Shown piece after piece: positions 15,841 through 25,734 of a stretch of 64,000 bases of DNA; position 1 is the stretch's first letter; every line of letters begins with the position of its first letter. This stretch comes from Anaerolineae bacterium (GTDB lineage: Bacteria > Chloroflexota > Anaerolineae > DUEN01): the NCBI GenBank assembly GCA_025060615.1, contig JANXBS010000006.1:1-64000 (forward strand), given 5' to 3'. Both the position numbers and the translations under genes were made by a program. A model generated the notes under the pieces. It searched no databases. It was not told the DNA's origin and was given only the letters and a program-made list of their open reading frames with translations.

Positions 15841-18800
15841 ATGATCTCAGTAATTGTCTACGGTCGTAACGATTCTTATAGTTACAATCTACATAAACGG
15901 GCCGCCATTAGCCTGAACTGCATCGCTGAGGTATTGACTCATCCGAATGATGAAATTATCTTTGTAGATTGTAATACCCCTGATAATACTCCTACATTTC
16001 CCGAGGCTATCCAAGATACTTTGACTTCACGCGCTAAGAAGTTGTTACGTATCTTACGCATCAGACCGGCCCTGTACGAAAAATATAAGCGCAACACACA
16101 TCTAAAAGTACTTGAGCCACTTTGCCGTAATGTGGCTATTCGTCGTTCCAATCCGACAAATCGCTGGATTTTATCCACCAACACAGATATGGTTTTTGTA
16201 CCACGCATAATAGGACAATCGCTATCAGATATAGTAATGCAATTACCTGACGGATTTTATGAATTACCTCGTTTCGAGGTACCAGAGGCTTTATGGGAAA
16301 CCGTTGATCGAACTGATCCATTATCTATTATTGAAGCATTTAGACAATGGGGGCGTTCTTTACACCTTAATGAAGTTATAGTGAGTGAACCACATATTCG
16401 TTATGATGGTCCAGGTGATTTTCAATTGATGTTACGTCAACAGATTTTTGATATACATGGATTTAACGAAGAAATGACTCTAGGATGGCATGTAGATAGC
16501 AATCTTTGCAAAAGAATGTATCTATTAAATGGAAAAACAGATTCTTTGCTTGACTATGTTTTTGCCTACCATTGCGACCACACCCGTCAAGCTACGCCAA
16601 TGCATAGTTCTGATCATACTGAAAACGATACCAAGCGTTATGTATATGATGTCACCACTCCTTATCTCATTGAACAAGCAGAAACATGGGGACTACCCAA
16701 CGAAGTCATCGAGGAAATTCGTTTAACGGATGATTATGTCAAGCGCTTTGTAAAAGTTCTAGAAAAGCTACTACCAGGATTGTCGACCCCTTTTGTTGAA
16801 GATATTTTTGCGTCAGGAACATTCAATCACGGTTTACTTTATGATAATTTACACGCGTTGCCATTTTTAGGAAATTACTTGATAAACTTACCTTCTAATG
16901 CCGATATAGGTTACTTTGGAGGAAATGTAGAGCTTTTACGTTTAATTGGCGAATTTAGAAACAAACTAGGAAATACCGGAATTATTTTATTTGATAATAA
17001 TTTGTTAGATCTTGCTAACCCAAATGGACTTCCTTCTTTGCCAGAAAAGTGTATATCTGCCGAAAGACAACATATATTTAAACAATCTTCAGTTTTTGTC
17101 TTCGATATAGCTATGATGAGCTTTCCTAGCTCAATAAACGAGATTGGCGTCAAGATACCAGAAAGATCAGATATAGTCGTTAATTACGCAAGACAATTTC
17201 TAGACACTTTTATCGCTTGTGCCAAAAGCGAAAAGGATCGTATAGAAACTTACAAGGCATTACCTAGAGAGTTCTTGATCATTGGTAGCCAAGGCACTTG
17301 GTTTGAATCAGTTACACGTCAGATTCTGGAAATAGTATACTCTGTTTATAGCACACGCATTCGACATGGATACATAAGAAGTGATGCTTTTACTAAACCT
17401 ATCACAAATCTGCAAATCTACACCCTACTTTGGGATGACTCCTGGCAATCACGATGCGAATGGCTTACACATGAATTAGGCCGTCCCGTTTCCAAAGACG
17501 AGTATCTGGAAGCAATAAATCATGTTTATTATTTCTTGAATACTATTCTCACAAACTATACAGAAAATCTCGACATTCTCTCTCAAGTGATCGCACAAGC
17601 CTTTTTAAATATTCGATCCATAGATGTTGTATTGGCTCTCCTACGATTAGAAATGCAATTTAATGAAATTAATGGACAAAATCAACTTAAAGAGAATTAC
17701 CAGAAAGTCATCAATCTTCTTGAGGATATGGCACAACTCAGAGAACGTAATCATAAAGGAATCATTCATAAAACTAGAATTGCGGTTGAAAAACTCACAT
17801 ATACATCTAAGGATCAAATTGAGCAAATTAGCCATTTTGATACTAAATCGATTAATTCTTCTCCAAAAACATCAGTGATCTGGCATGCTCCTATTTTCGA
17901 TCCTAGCGGTTATGCCGATGAAGCGCGTCAATTTATCATTGGGCTAGATTCAATAGGATTACAGATTAAGGCGATACCAATCAATTGGAGTGATAAGATA
18001 GCTAAACTGTCTATAACAGAAGAATGTCGCCTTAAAAGACTCATAAATATGCCAATTATCTCCTCGCGAGATAAGATTATCAGCGTTTTCCACATCTTTC
18101 CAACTTATTTCCGACGCATTCCAGATGCAGCTTACCATATCGGGCGTACTATGTTCGAAACCGATCGTATTCCAGATAACTGGGTGATAGCCTGTAATCA
18201 GATGGATGAAGTCTGGGTTCCTAGTGACTTTAACATAGAATCCTTTGCTAGATCTGGCGTTAAACGCGATAAACTAGTTAAAATACCAGGAAGTGTAGAA
18301 GTAAACCGTTATCGCCTAGATACATCTCCTTTGCTCATCAAAGGCAGACGAGGTTTTAATTTCCTGTCCGTCTTTGATTGGAGCCTACGTAAAGGATGGG
18401 ACGTGTTATTACGTGCTTTTCTAGAAGAGTTTAAACCAGAAGAAGACGTTGCTCTTATCTTAAAAGTATGGTCTTCATATGGACAGACTCTAGATCAAAT
18501 TCGCGACGAAGCTCTTTCTTACCTTCGTTTGATGGGTTTAACTGATAAGTTACAGGACAACATCATTTTCTTTGAAGCTAACTTATCTACTGAGTCGCTA
18601 GCTGGCCTCTATCGAGCGGCAGATGCCTTTGTCCTACCAACGCGAGGTGAAGGCTGGGGACGCCCATTTATGGAAGCTATGTTGATGCAATTACCTGTCA
18701 TCGGTACTCGCTGGAGCGGCCATCTAGAATTCATGAATGACGATAATGCTTACTTAGTTGACTGTGAAATCGTCGATGTACCAGAATCCGCTTGGCGTGA

Positions 18801-21225
18801 AGCGCCTATTTTTCAGGGACATCGCTGGGCTGAACCATCTGTGGATCATTTACGCCAGTTAATGCGCCAAGTGTTCGAAGATCGGCAGAGCGCGCGTCAA
18901 AAGGGACAAACAGCACGCGAGCATATCATTCTTCACTTCAACCGAGAACTCGTCGCACGACAGATTAAGGAACGTCTTGAGATCATCACCGCAAATCATC
19001 TAAGAAACGTCACCCACCGCTCATCAGTCATCAGCCATCCATTAGTGGTTGTCTGGGAAGGTTCCCAGTTCGTCTATCACTCTTTAGCTCTGGTCAACCG
19101 CGAACTGTGCCTACGACTCATCGACGCCGGCCATGAAGTATCCATCATCCCCTACGAACCTGATCAGTTCAGGCCAGAGGCTGATTCTCGTTACTATAAG
19201 CTAGCGCTTCGCGTCCGTGCTCCCCTCTCCCGCCCTGTTGACGTCCACGTGCGCCACCAGTGGCCGCCTAATTTGACCCCACCACCCGAAGGCCATTGGG
19301 TCATCATCCAACCCTGGGAATTCGGCAGCCTGCCCAAATCTTGGATAGAGGTCATGAGCACCCAGGTGGACGAGATATGGGTGCCCAGCTCTTATGTGCG
19401 CGATTGCTACGTCCGCAGTGGAGTCCCTGCTGATCGCGTCTTTGTGGTACCCAACGGCGTGGACACCACTAAGTTCCGACCAGATGTGCCGCCACTTCAG
19501 CTGCAGACGAAGAAGCGCTTCAAGTTTCTGTTTGTGGGCGGTACCATCACCCGTAAGGGAATTGACATCTTGCTAGACGCTTACTCAAACGCTTTCACAG
19601 CAGAAGACGACGTGTGTTTAGTGATCAAAGACATGGGAGGCCAATCGTTTTACAAGGGCCAAACCGCTCAGGAGCTGATCATTCGCTACCGAGCCAGGCC
19701 TAACGCTCCAGAGATCGAATACATAGATCGCACGCTCAGCGATGAGGAGCTGGCAGGCTTGTACACTGCCTGTGATTGCTTGGTACATCCATATCGGGGC
19801 GAGGGTTTCGGTTTGCCCATCGCTGAAGCAATGGCCAGCGGCCTACCGGTGATCGTGACTGGCTACGGTGCTGCCCTAGATTTCTGCGACGAGCAGACAG
19901 CCTATTTGATTCCTGCTCGAGAGGTACGGTGGCCTCAAAAACGCGTCGGTGAGTGGGAGACTGTGGATTATCCCTGGTGGGCAGAGCCTGATCGGGAAGC
20001 TTTAAAGCAATGGATGCGACATGTAGTGGCAAACCCTGCCGAGGCGCAAGCCAAAGGCCAGGCTGCCAGAGCTTATATTCAGGCTCACTTTACCTGGGAA
20101 CAAGCAGCGGCAACCGTCCAAAAGCGCATTGAGGCGTTGCGACACCAACCGATTCAGCGTTCCGCGCCCAGAAGCCAGCTAGGGGCCGCTCAAGAAGCCA
20201 TCAGCCAAATCCTAGCCCCCGGCCAAGCCGCCCTCGAACGCGGTGATCTCGAAACAGCCGCGCGCGAGTTCGCTCAGGTAACTCAACGTTATCCCGACCT
20301 AGCCGCTGGCCACACCGCCTTGGGCTCCACCTTGATGGCCTTAGGGCATCCTCGGGAGGCCATCCCTGCATTGCGCCGCGCTGTCGAGTTGGTGCCCCAG
20401 GCCGCTTCGCTGCAAAACCAGCTCGGCGTCGCCCTCTATCAGACGGGTGATCTCGCCGGGGCAGAGGCGGCTTTCCAGGCGGCCCGCCAAGCCGACCCTA
20501 ACGATGTGCCGGCCGCGCTGAACCTGATTGATCTCTATCGGACGATAGGAGACTATGCCCAGGCGACCGCTGTGATTAAAGACGCGCTGCGCTCCCATCC
20601 GGATCATGTGGAAGTGTTGGCCGCATTTGGCACGCTATGCGCCGAACTGGGTGATGGTGAGGGAGTGGAGATGGCACTCCGGCACATCCAGGTTCGCGAT
20701 CCGCACCACCCAGCTATCACGTCGCTACAGCAAGCTTTACTGGCCTCCGATGAAGGGGAAGAAAGCCCCGGGCATCTACCGGATGCTGAAAGGTCTGCTC
20801 TAGCAGTCCCGGCCCGGCCCAATGGAAGTCGGTCGCTTTTAGACATAAGCACTCAACGGGGACTCGCTTTCCTCGCACAGGGAGACCTGGCCGAGGCCGA
20901 GGAAGCCTTCCGCAGGGTCATCGAGAAAGAGCCGCAAAACGCTGATGCCCTCTGTAACCTGGCGGAGGTATTACGAACCCAGGGGCGTTACGATGAGGCA
21001 AGCACGCTCTTCTTGCAGGCGTTGCGTCTTGATCCCCACAACGTTGGTGCGATCCTGGGCATGGCCACCCTTTCTTCCGATTTGGGAGATGCGGAATCAG
21101 CTCGCTTTTTCTATCGACAGGCCAAGATACGCTACCCCGAGCTGGCTGAGCTCCTAGATCCCCTGCTTGAGCAGGATACGAACGAGTCTACCGGCACGCA
21201 TGCCGGCTTCACCGTCGCCCACTAG
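15841..21225 (+). CDS. Giant multi-domain glycosyltransferase (GT-A, two GT-B family 4, TPR)
   Basis: 1794 residues. Residues 1-320 form a GT-A domain (SVIVYGRNDSYSYN, metal site region STNTDMVFV, NEEMTLGWHVDSNL). Residues about 320-675 are unassigned and mostly helical. Residues about 678-1050 are a GT-B family 4 domain ending with the E-x7-E motif GEGWGRPFMEAM. Residues about 1065-1450 are a second family 4 domain (HPYRGEGFGLPIAEAMASGL). Residues about 1460-1780 are tetratricopeptide repeats. Such proteins build an oligosaccharide in several steps. From 15841 to about 18900 the DNA is clearly AT-rich, with A/T-ending codons; from about 19000 on it is GC-rich like the rest of the window. The gene therefore looks like a fusion of an acquired part with a resident part. 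AGAGG precedes ATG 15841. Confidence 0.85.
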   Translation: MISVIVYGRNDSYSYNLHKRAAISLNCIAEVLTHPNDEIIFVDCNTPDNTPTFPEAIQDTLTSRAKKLLRILRIRPALYEKYKRNTHLKVLEPLCRNVAIRRSNPTNRWILSTNTDMVFVPRIIGQSLSDIVMQLPDGFYELPRFEVPEALWETVDRTDPLSIIEAFRQWGRSLHLNEVIVSEPHIRYDGPGDFQLMLRQQIFDIHGFNEEMTLGWHVDSNLCKRMYLLNGKTDSLLDYVFAYHCDHTRQATPMHSSDHTENDTKRYVYDVTTPYLIEQAETWGLPNEVIEEIRLTDDYVKRFVKVLEKLLPGLSTPFVEDIFASGTFNHGLLYDNLHALPFLGNYLINLPSNADIGYFGGNVELLRLIGEFRNKLGNTGIILFDNNLLDLANPNGLPSLPEKCISAERQHIFKQSSVFVFDIAMMSFPSSINEIGVKIPERSDIVVNYARQFLDTFIACAKSEKDRIETYKALPREFLIIGSQGTWFESVTRQILEIVYSVYSTRIRHGYIRSDAFTKPITNLQIYTLLWDDSWQSRCEWLTHELGRPVSKDEYLEAINHVYYFLNTILTNYTENLDILSQVIAQAFLNIRSIDVVLALLRLEMQFNEINGQNQLKENYQKVINLLEDMAQLRERNHKGIIHKTRIAVEKLTYTSKDQIEQISHFDTKSINSSPKTSVIWHAPIFDPSGYADEARQFIIGLDSIGLQIKAIPINWSDKIAKLSITEECRLKRLINMPIISSRDKIISVFHIFPTYFRRIPDAAYHIGRTMFETDRIPDNWVIACNQMDEVWVPSDFNIESFARSGVKRDKLVKIPGSVEVNRYRLDTSPLLIKGRRGFNFLSVFDWSLRKGWDVLLRAFLEEFKPEEDVALILKVWSSYGQTLDQIRDEALSYLRLMGLTDKLQDNIIFFEANLSTESLAGLYRAADAFVLPTRGEGWGRPFMEAMLMQLPVIGTRWSGHLEFMNDDNAYLVDCEIVDVPESAWREAPIFQGHRWAEPSVDHLRQLMRQVFEDRQSARQKGQTAREHIILHFNRELVARQIKERLEIITANHLRNVTHRSSVISHPLVVVWEGSQFVYHSLALVNRELCLRLIDAGHEVSIIPYEPDQFRPEADSRYYKLALRVRAPLSRPVDVHVRHQWPPNLTPPPEGHWVIIQPWEFGSLPKSWIEVMSTQVDEIWVPSSYVRDCYVRSGVPADRVFVVPNGVDTTKFRPDVPPLQLQTKKRFKFLFVGGTITRKGIDILLDAYSNAFTAEDDVCLVIKDMGGQSFYKGQTAQELIIRYRARPNAPEIEYIDRTLSDEELAGLYTACDCLVHPYRGEGFGLPIAEAMASGLPVIVTGYGAALDFCDEQTAYLIPAREVRWPQKRVGEWETVDYPWWAEPDREALKQWMRHVVANPAEAQAKGQAARAYIQAHFTWEQAAATVQKRIEALRHQPIQRSAPRSQLGAAQEAISQILAPGQAALERGDLETAAREFAQVTQRYPDLAAGHTALGSTLMALGHPREAIPALRRAVELVPQAASLQNQLGVALYQTGDLAGAEAAFQAARQADPNDVPAALNLIDLYRTIGDYAQATAVIKDALRSHPDHVEVLAAFGTLCAELGDGEGVEMALRHIQVRDPHHPAITSLQQALLASDEGEESPGHLPDAERSALAVPARPNGSRSLLDISTQRGLAFLAQGDLAEAEEAFRRVIEKEPQNADALCNLAEVLRTQGRYDEASTLFLQALRLDPHNVGAILGMATLSSDLGDAESARFFYRQAKIRYPELAELLDPLLEQDTNESTGTHAGFTVAH

Positions 21226-21338
21226 TGCCTTTTTGCCATCGGATATATCCTCCACCTACCCTTAGCCCACCTCTCAACCATCCATCCGCACGAATCATTG
21301 GTAAACTGGCAGGATACAGTCAAGCGACCGTACAGCCA

Positions 21339-21367
21339 TAGACAGGCTTGAAAAGTTAATATATAAT
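21339..21367 (+). promoter_or_regulatory. Sigma-70 promoter of the tandem-PGRP gene
   Basis: TAGACA (21339-21344), 17 bp, TATAAT (21362-21367). The start point would be near 21374, giving a leader of about 47 bases with GGAGG before ATG 21421. The remaining gap after the glycosyltransferase stop shows no gene. Confidence 0.6.
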
Positions 21368-21420
21368 TCTGGAAAGCCAACGGGTTCAGGGCTTGCATCG
21401 CGATCTTATGGAGGAATGAA

Positions 21421-24309
21421 ATGCCTCGGCCATTGTGCGATTCCCCGTACATTTTCGGAATCCACGAAGAGGGCGGCGAAAAATATATGCTCGCCAAGGG
21501 CAAACCGGGATGGATCGTCTTCACCGAAGAGCTGGGCGCAGACCCTAACAACCGCACTGGCCGTGACTACCGACAGTGGTCCGACCAGAATCTGGGCGTG
21601 ATCGTGCGCCTGAACCACGGCTATGAACCGAACGGCACGATCCCACACTCCAGCCGATATGCCGACTTCGCGCGGCGCTGTGCGAACTTCGTTGCAGCCT
21701 CGCGCGGAGCGCATATCTGGATCATCGGCAATGAACCCAACTTGCCGATAGAACGGCCCGGGGGGCGAAACGGCGAGGTGATCACCCCCCAAATGTACGC
21801 CCGCTGCTACCGTCTGTGCCGAGAGGCGATCAAACAGGTGCCCGGCCACGAAAATGACCAGGTATGCGTGGCCGCTGTTGCGCCGTGGAATAACGAGACC
21901 ACGTATCCTGGCAACAGCCTCGGAGATTGGGTGGTCTATTTTCAGGATATCCTGCGCCTGCTGGGTCCTGAGGGCTGTGACGGGATCACTTTGCATACCT
22001 ACACCCATGGCGCCGACCCCAACCTGATCTTCAGTACAGCTCGTATGAGCCCGCCCTTCCAGCATCGCTACTACCATTTCCTCACTTACCGCGACTTCAT
22101 GGAGGCGATCCCGGCATCCATGCGCCATCTGCCAGTTTACATCACGGAGACGAATCAAAATGACCCCTGGGTGGATGTGAACAGCGGCTGGGTGCGCAAC
22201 GCGTATGCCGAGATCAATTGGTGGAATCAACAGCCGGGAAATCAACAGATCCGGCTGCTAGCGCTGTACCGATGGCCGCCGCGAGATCGGTGGGTAATCG
22301 AGGGAAAGCGCGGGGTAATTGAGGATTTCTTGATGGCCCTGGATTTCGATTACCGCTGGCGGGAACAGCCGGAGCGAAAACCGTATCAGGCCAAGATCCT
22401 AGCGCACAGCACGCCGGCTCAGATGATCACTAGCACTACCTACACCGTGCGCCTTCGAATCCGAAACGATGGAAGCCGGCTCTGGAAGCGCGATGGGGCG
22501 AACCCCGTCCATTTGGGCTTTCGTTGGTTCGACCGAGCGGGACAGCCAGTGCTCTTAATGCCAGAACACGATATCCGCAGCAAGTTGCCGTCAGATGTGG
22601 CACCGGGCGAGACAGTTAGTGTAGACGCGCAGGTGGTGGCGCCAGCACAGCCGGGCAGCTACGTCTTAGAATGGGATCTGGTCGAAGAGGGGATCACTTG
22701 GTTTCGTGATCAGGGCAGCCCTCCGCTTTCTGTTCCTATCGAGGTGATGGCTCGTCCCCAGTGGGCTGGTGGACGCATCGAACGTCCACCGATCGAGGAT
22801 GTGATCAATCAATTGAGCCGCGACCCAGCTGGCTTTGTCCAGCGGCCGCTGGAGCGGATTCGCTATCTCGTATTCAGCCATACAGCGGTGCCGGCCACCG
22901 TGAGCGTGGAGCGTCTGGCGGCGGCCCATCGAGCGCGCGGGCTGCCGGGGTTCGCCGGCCAATATCTGATCACCAGCGATGGCCGCATCCTGCAGACGCA
23001 GCCGCTGACCGAGGTGGTGAGCGGACAACAGACGTGGTCAGTGGAAGGGGTGACTATCTACGTGGCGGGCAATTTCATGGAACAGCCCCCTCCCGCTCCC
23101 CAGCTAGATGCGGCGGCACGCTTGAGCGCATGGTTGCTACAGGAGCTCAACCTGCTTGAGACCGCGATCGTGGGGATGTCTGAGCTCACATCAACCCTTT
23201 CACCAGGGACACAGTGGCTGCAAGGCGCCCGCTGGAAGGATTCGTTGCTACAACGGGTACGGGATCTGCTACAGGCGACTCCGACTGAGGAGCTCACCAG
23301 GCTACGGGCGCGTGTGGCCGAGCTACAGGCCCAATTGACCACCGCTCAATCGGAGCTGGCGATGACCCGCCGGCAGTTGGCCACCGCGGAAGCCCAGATC
23401 GGACAGCTGCAGCGCGAGAACACTAGCCTTCGCCGCCAGCTAGACGATGTGCCTTTGGGCCCCATTCCTAAGCCAGCCCTCAACGTGATCGTAGACGAGC
23501 TGCCCAAGAGCAGCGATCCTAACAACGTCTACGGCACGCGGTCTCGCTCGGCCATCAAAGCGATCGTCGTCCACCACACAGCGGTCTCGCCCACTGTAGG
23601 AGCTCGCCGTGTGGCCGAAGTGCATGTGAACAACAACGGCTGGCCCGGCATAGGCTATCACTTCTTTGTGAACCCGGACGGAACCATCGAGCAGACGAAC
23701 TGGGTGGAGACGATCTCGGCCCATACGCGTGGGCAGAACGCGCACAGCGTCGGCGTGGCCTTCGCCGGCGATTTCACTAACACCGTCCCTACGCGGGAGC
23801 AGATCGAACGAGGTGCGCATCTAATCGCCTGGCTGATGCAACAACTCAACGTGCCATTGGATTGGATACGCGGGCACAAGGAGATGCCCAACCAGAACAC
23901 TGCTTGCCCAGGCGACATGTGGCTGAACGGGCAAAAGTGGAAAGAGACGCTCGTGCGCCGTATCCAGGAGATACAGGCCCAATACACCGGCGCCCCACGC
24001 AAGACGATCGAGCACTATCTGCTATTCTGGTGGCGCAGCCCCGACTTCTGGGCGCGTCAGGATTGGCTCAACGCGACCAACTATATTCAGCGGTTCCGGC
24101 CGGCGTGTGGCTTCCGGGTTGAAGACGCAATGCAAGCGCAATACGTGACTATTGTGGGAGGAGTGGCAGGGGTTTCAGTGGAAGATGAGCAACGGCTGCG
24201 CGCGGCTGGCTGCAAAGTCGAGCGGTTGGCCGGCGCCAACGAGGCGGAGACTAAAGCCATGCTAGATGAGCTGGCCGCTTCAGGCCGCCGCTTTAGGACC
24301 TTGACATGA
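21421..24309 (+). CDS. Glycosidase-like / Ig-like / tandem peptidoglycan-recognition protein
   Basis: 962 residues. Residues 1-305 look like a TIM-barrel glycosidase-type domain (IWIIGNEPNLP, DGITLHTYTHG, LPVYITETNQND, with Glu at barrel-end positions). Residues about 325-440 are an Ig-like domain found after it in Chloroflexota proteins (LRIRNDGSRLWKRDG, GSYVLEWDLVEEGITWF). Two N-acetylmuramoyl-L-alanine amidase (PGRP) domains follow, about 475-610 and 700-860, joined by a coiled coil (621-675). The second has all zinc ligands (VVHHTAVS, RGHKEMPN, TACPGDMW). In the first, the last two are lost (VGMSEL, TLSPGTQW), so it should bind but not cut. No signal peptide or membrane segment is visible. 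Target and export route are unknown. Confidence 0.75.
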   Translation: MPRPLCDSPYIFGIHEEGGEKYMLAKGKPGWIVFTEELGADPNNRTGRDYRQWSDQNLGVIVRLNHGYEPNGTIPHSSRYADFARRCANFVAASRGAHIWIIGNEPNLPIERPGGRNGEVITPQMYARCYRLCREAIKQVPGHENDQVCVAAVAPWNNETTYPGNSLGDWVVYFQDILRLLGPEGCDGITLHTYTHGADPNLIFSTARMSPPFQHRYYHFLTYRDFMEAIPASMRHLPVYITETNQNDPWVDVNSGWVRNAYAEINWWNQQPGNQQIRLLALYRWPPRDRWVIEGKRGVIEDFLMALDFDYRWREQPERKPYQAKILAHSTPAQMITSTTYTVRLRIRNDGSRLWKRDGANPVHLGFRWFDRAGQPVLLMPEHDIRSKLPSDVAPGETVSVDAQVVAPAQPGSYVLEWDLVEEGITWFRDQGSPPLSVPIEVMARPQWAGGRIERPPIEDVINQLSRDPAGFVQRPLERIRYLVFSHTAVPATVSVERLAAAHRARGLPGFAGQYLITSDGRILQTQPLTEVVSGQQTWSVEGVTIYVAGNFMEQPPPAPQLDAAARLSAWLLQELNLLETAIVGMSELTSTLSPGTQWLQGARWKDSLLQRVRDLLQATPTEELTRLRARVAELQAQLTTAQSELAMTRRQLATAEAQIGQLQRENTSLRRQLDDVPLGPIPKPALNVIVDELPKSSDPNNVYGTRSRSAIKAIVVHHTAVSPTVGARRVAEVHVNNNGWPGIGYHFFVNPDGTIEQTNWVETISAHTRGQNAHSVGVAFAGDFTNTVPTREQIERGAHLIAWLMQQLNVPLDWIRGHKEMPNQNTACPGDMWLNGQKWKETLVRRIQEIQAQYTGAPRKTIEHYLLFWWRSPDFWARQDWLNATNYIQRFRPACGFRVEDAMQAQYVTIVGGVAGVSVEDEQRLRAAGCKVERLAGANEAETKAMLDELAASGRRFRTLT

Positions 24310-24316
24310 GCGAAAG

Positions 24317-25150
24317 ATGTGGAAGCTACTGCCGTGTGAAATCGAGCTGCCCGCGTTTCATGGGCCGCTCGACTTGTTGCTACACCTGATTGAGCGTGAA
24401 GAGTTAGATATCTCGGCCATCTCGCTCGCGCAGGTCACAGAGCAGTATCTGAGCTACCTGGCACGCCTGGAGGAGCTGGAAGCGGAGATCCTGGCTGATT
24501 TCCTGGTGGTGGCAGCACGGTTGATCTGGATCAAGTCCCGACTGTTGTTGCCGATTTCCCAGATGGGCAAACCTGCCACGAACAATGGACAGTCTCCGTC
24601 AACGCTTGCCCTAGAGGAAGCAGAGGGTGAAGACCCAGGAGAGGCGTTGGCCCGCCAGTTGCGAGCCTACAAGCGGTTTAAAGAGGCGGCGGCCTGGCTG
24701 CGCGAGCGGGAACAGCGGGGCCTGCGTGCCTACGTGCGGATCACAACGACGCCTAAGATGCCACGCCGGCTGGACCTAGGTGGCGTCTCTGCGGCTGATC
24801 TGCTGCTCGCCATGCAGCGGGTGTTGGCCGAGAAGTCTCCGTTGATGGTCGGCGACGAGATGCCGCCGCTTTCCATCACCATTCATGAGAAGATCTCGCT
24901 GGTAGGCCGCTGGCTTCGGACCCAGGCGGTCGTTCGCTTTCGGAGCTTGCTAGAGCGGGCGGCTGATCGCGTGGAGGTGATGGTCACCCTGCTGGCCGTA
25001 CTGGAGTTGATCAAATGTCAGCAGGTCATTGCGGAGCAGCCCCAGTTATTCGGGGAGATTCTGATTCGGTTGGCGCCGGGGGCCACCCCAGACGCCTTTG
25101 ACGTTGCACTGTCCAATGGCGCAGACCTAACACCAGAAGTGCTGCTATGA
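24317..25150 (+). CDS. scpA: Segregation and condensation protein A
   Basis: 277 residues, the kleisin subunit that bridges the SMC dimer in chromosome condensation. The N-terminal kleisin motif FHGPLDLLLHLIEREELDI is unmistakable, followed by VTEQYLSYLARLEELEAEIL and LADFLVVAARLIWIKSRLLL. The C-terminal winged-helix part (VMVTLLAVLELIKCQQVIAE) contacts the SMC head. It starts 8 bases after the upstream gene and so may share its transcript. The usual partner scpB is not adjacent. Its last 125 bases overlap the convergent VanZ-like gene. Confidence 0.92.
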   Translation: MWKLLPCEIELPAFHGPLDLLLHLIEREELDISAISLAQVTEQYLSYLARLEELEAEILADFLVVAARLIWIKSRLLLPISQMGKPATNNGQSPSTLALEEAEGEDPGEALARQLRAYKRFKEAAAWLREREQRGLRAYVRITTTPKMPRRLDLGGVSAADLLLAMQRVLAEKSPLMVGDEMPPLSITIHEKISLVGRWLRTQAVVRFRSLLERAADRVEVMVTLLAVLELIKCQQVIAEQPQLFGEILIRLAPGATPDAFDVALSNGADLTPEVLL

Positions 25151-25490
25151 TGTCCACAAGCCAATCAAGCAGATCACCGTGACGCCCCGGGACGAAGGTC
25201 TGGTGCCATTCATCGCTGGCAGCGTAGAGCATCGTAATGACCATCGCCCAAAGATGGGCGTGTCTGGTCGCAGGTGGGCGATCTAAGGCCCTCGCCAGGA
25301 GATAGGCTAGCACGCCGTATTCGAACAGATGCCCTAAGACATTTTGTAGATTGAGTGGGGTTAATCGCAGGCTGGGAAGGTCAGGTCGCGAAGAGAGAAA
25401 GAAGATCACTCCCATCCAGAGGATCGGCGGGAGCCAATATCCCCAACGAGTGGTCAGCCATCGTGAGGCGCGCGCTCGGGATTCCGCCAT
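25026..25490 (-). CDS. VanZ-like membrane protein
   Basis: 154 residues with four hydrophobic segments. VanZ-family motifs visible: WMGVIFFLSSRPDLP, NVLGHLFEYGVLAYLL (conserved His and Glu) and AASDEWHQTFVPGRHGDLLDWLVDI, with the conserved D-E-x-H-Q-x-F-x-P-G-R-x-x-x-x-x-D signature. VanZ relatives lower sensitivity to glycopeptides or contribute to envelope processes; most family members have no proven function. The C-terminal tail runs antisense through the last 125 bases of scpA, an overlap of convergent genes. Confidence 0.85.
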   Translation of the reverse strand: MAESRARASRWLTTRWGYWLPPILWMGVIFFLSSRPDLPSLRLTPLNLQNVLGHLFEYGVLAYLLARALDRPPATRHAHLWAMVITMLYAASDEWHQTFVPGRHGDLLDWLVDIIAALLVLGLRHWTVQRQRRLGWPPAPTESESPRITGAAPQ

Positions 25491-25496
25491 ATTCTC

Positions 25497-25660
25497 TCAC
25501 GCGATCGGCAAGATGACGCAAACAGTGGTCTGCCGGCCAGGGATGCTTTCAATGTTTAGTGCACCGTCGCACATCTTGATACTCTTCAGCTTTCAGCAGC
25601 TCGGTCAGATCCTCTTGAATGATTTCCTTTTCTCGATCACGAGGATCGTAGCCGCATCCC
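25497..25660 (-). pseudogene. Relic of fused response-regulator start and histidine-kinase end
   Basis: On the minus strand one frame reads AATILVIE, the usual first strand of a receiver domain. After a frame change it reads KEIIQEDLTELLKAEEYQDV, like the first helix and second strand of the same domain. In yet another frame the following bases read DGALNIESIPGRQTTVCVIL and end PIA-stop at 25497-25499, which is a typical end of a histidine-kinase ATPase domain (G-x-L-x-x-x-S-x-P-G-x-G-T-x-F-x-x-x-L-P). The pieces lie in different frames and without starts, so a two-component gene pair seems to have collapsed by internal deletion. The assignment rests on short matches. Confidence 0.45.
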
Positions 25661-25734
25661 CTTCCTCTTCGCCTTTGTATGGTCAGTAGGATAACACATC
25701 ACACGGAGGGGATCAACCGGAGCTCAACAGATGC

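Noticed and set aside
21406-22245. 279-codon frame antisense to the PGRP protein gene
   Set aside because: The plus frame has glycosidase-like segments, a promoter and a ribosome site. The antisense frame has no family features.
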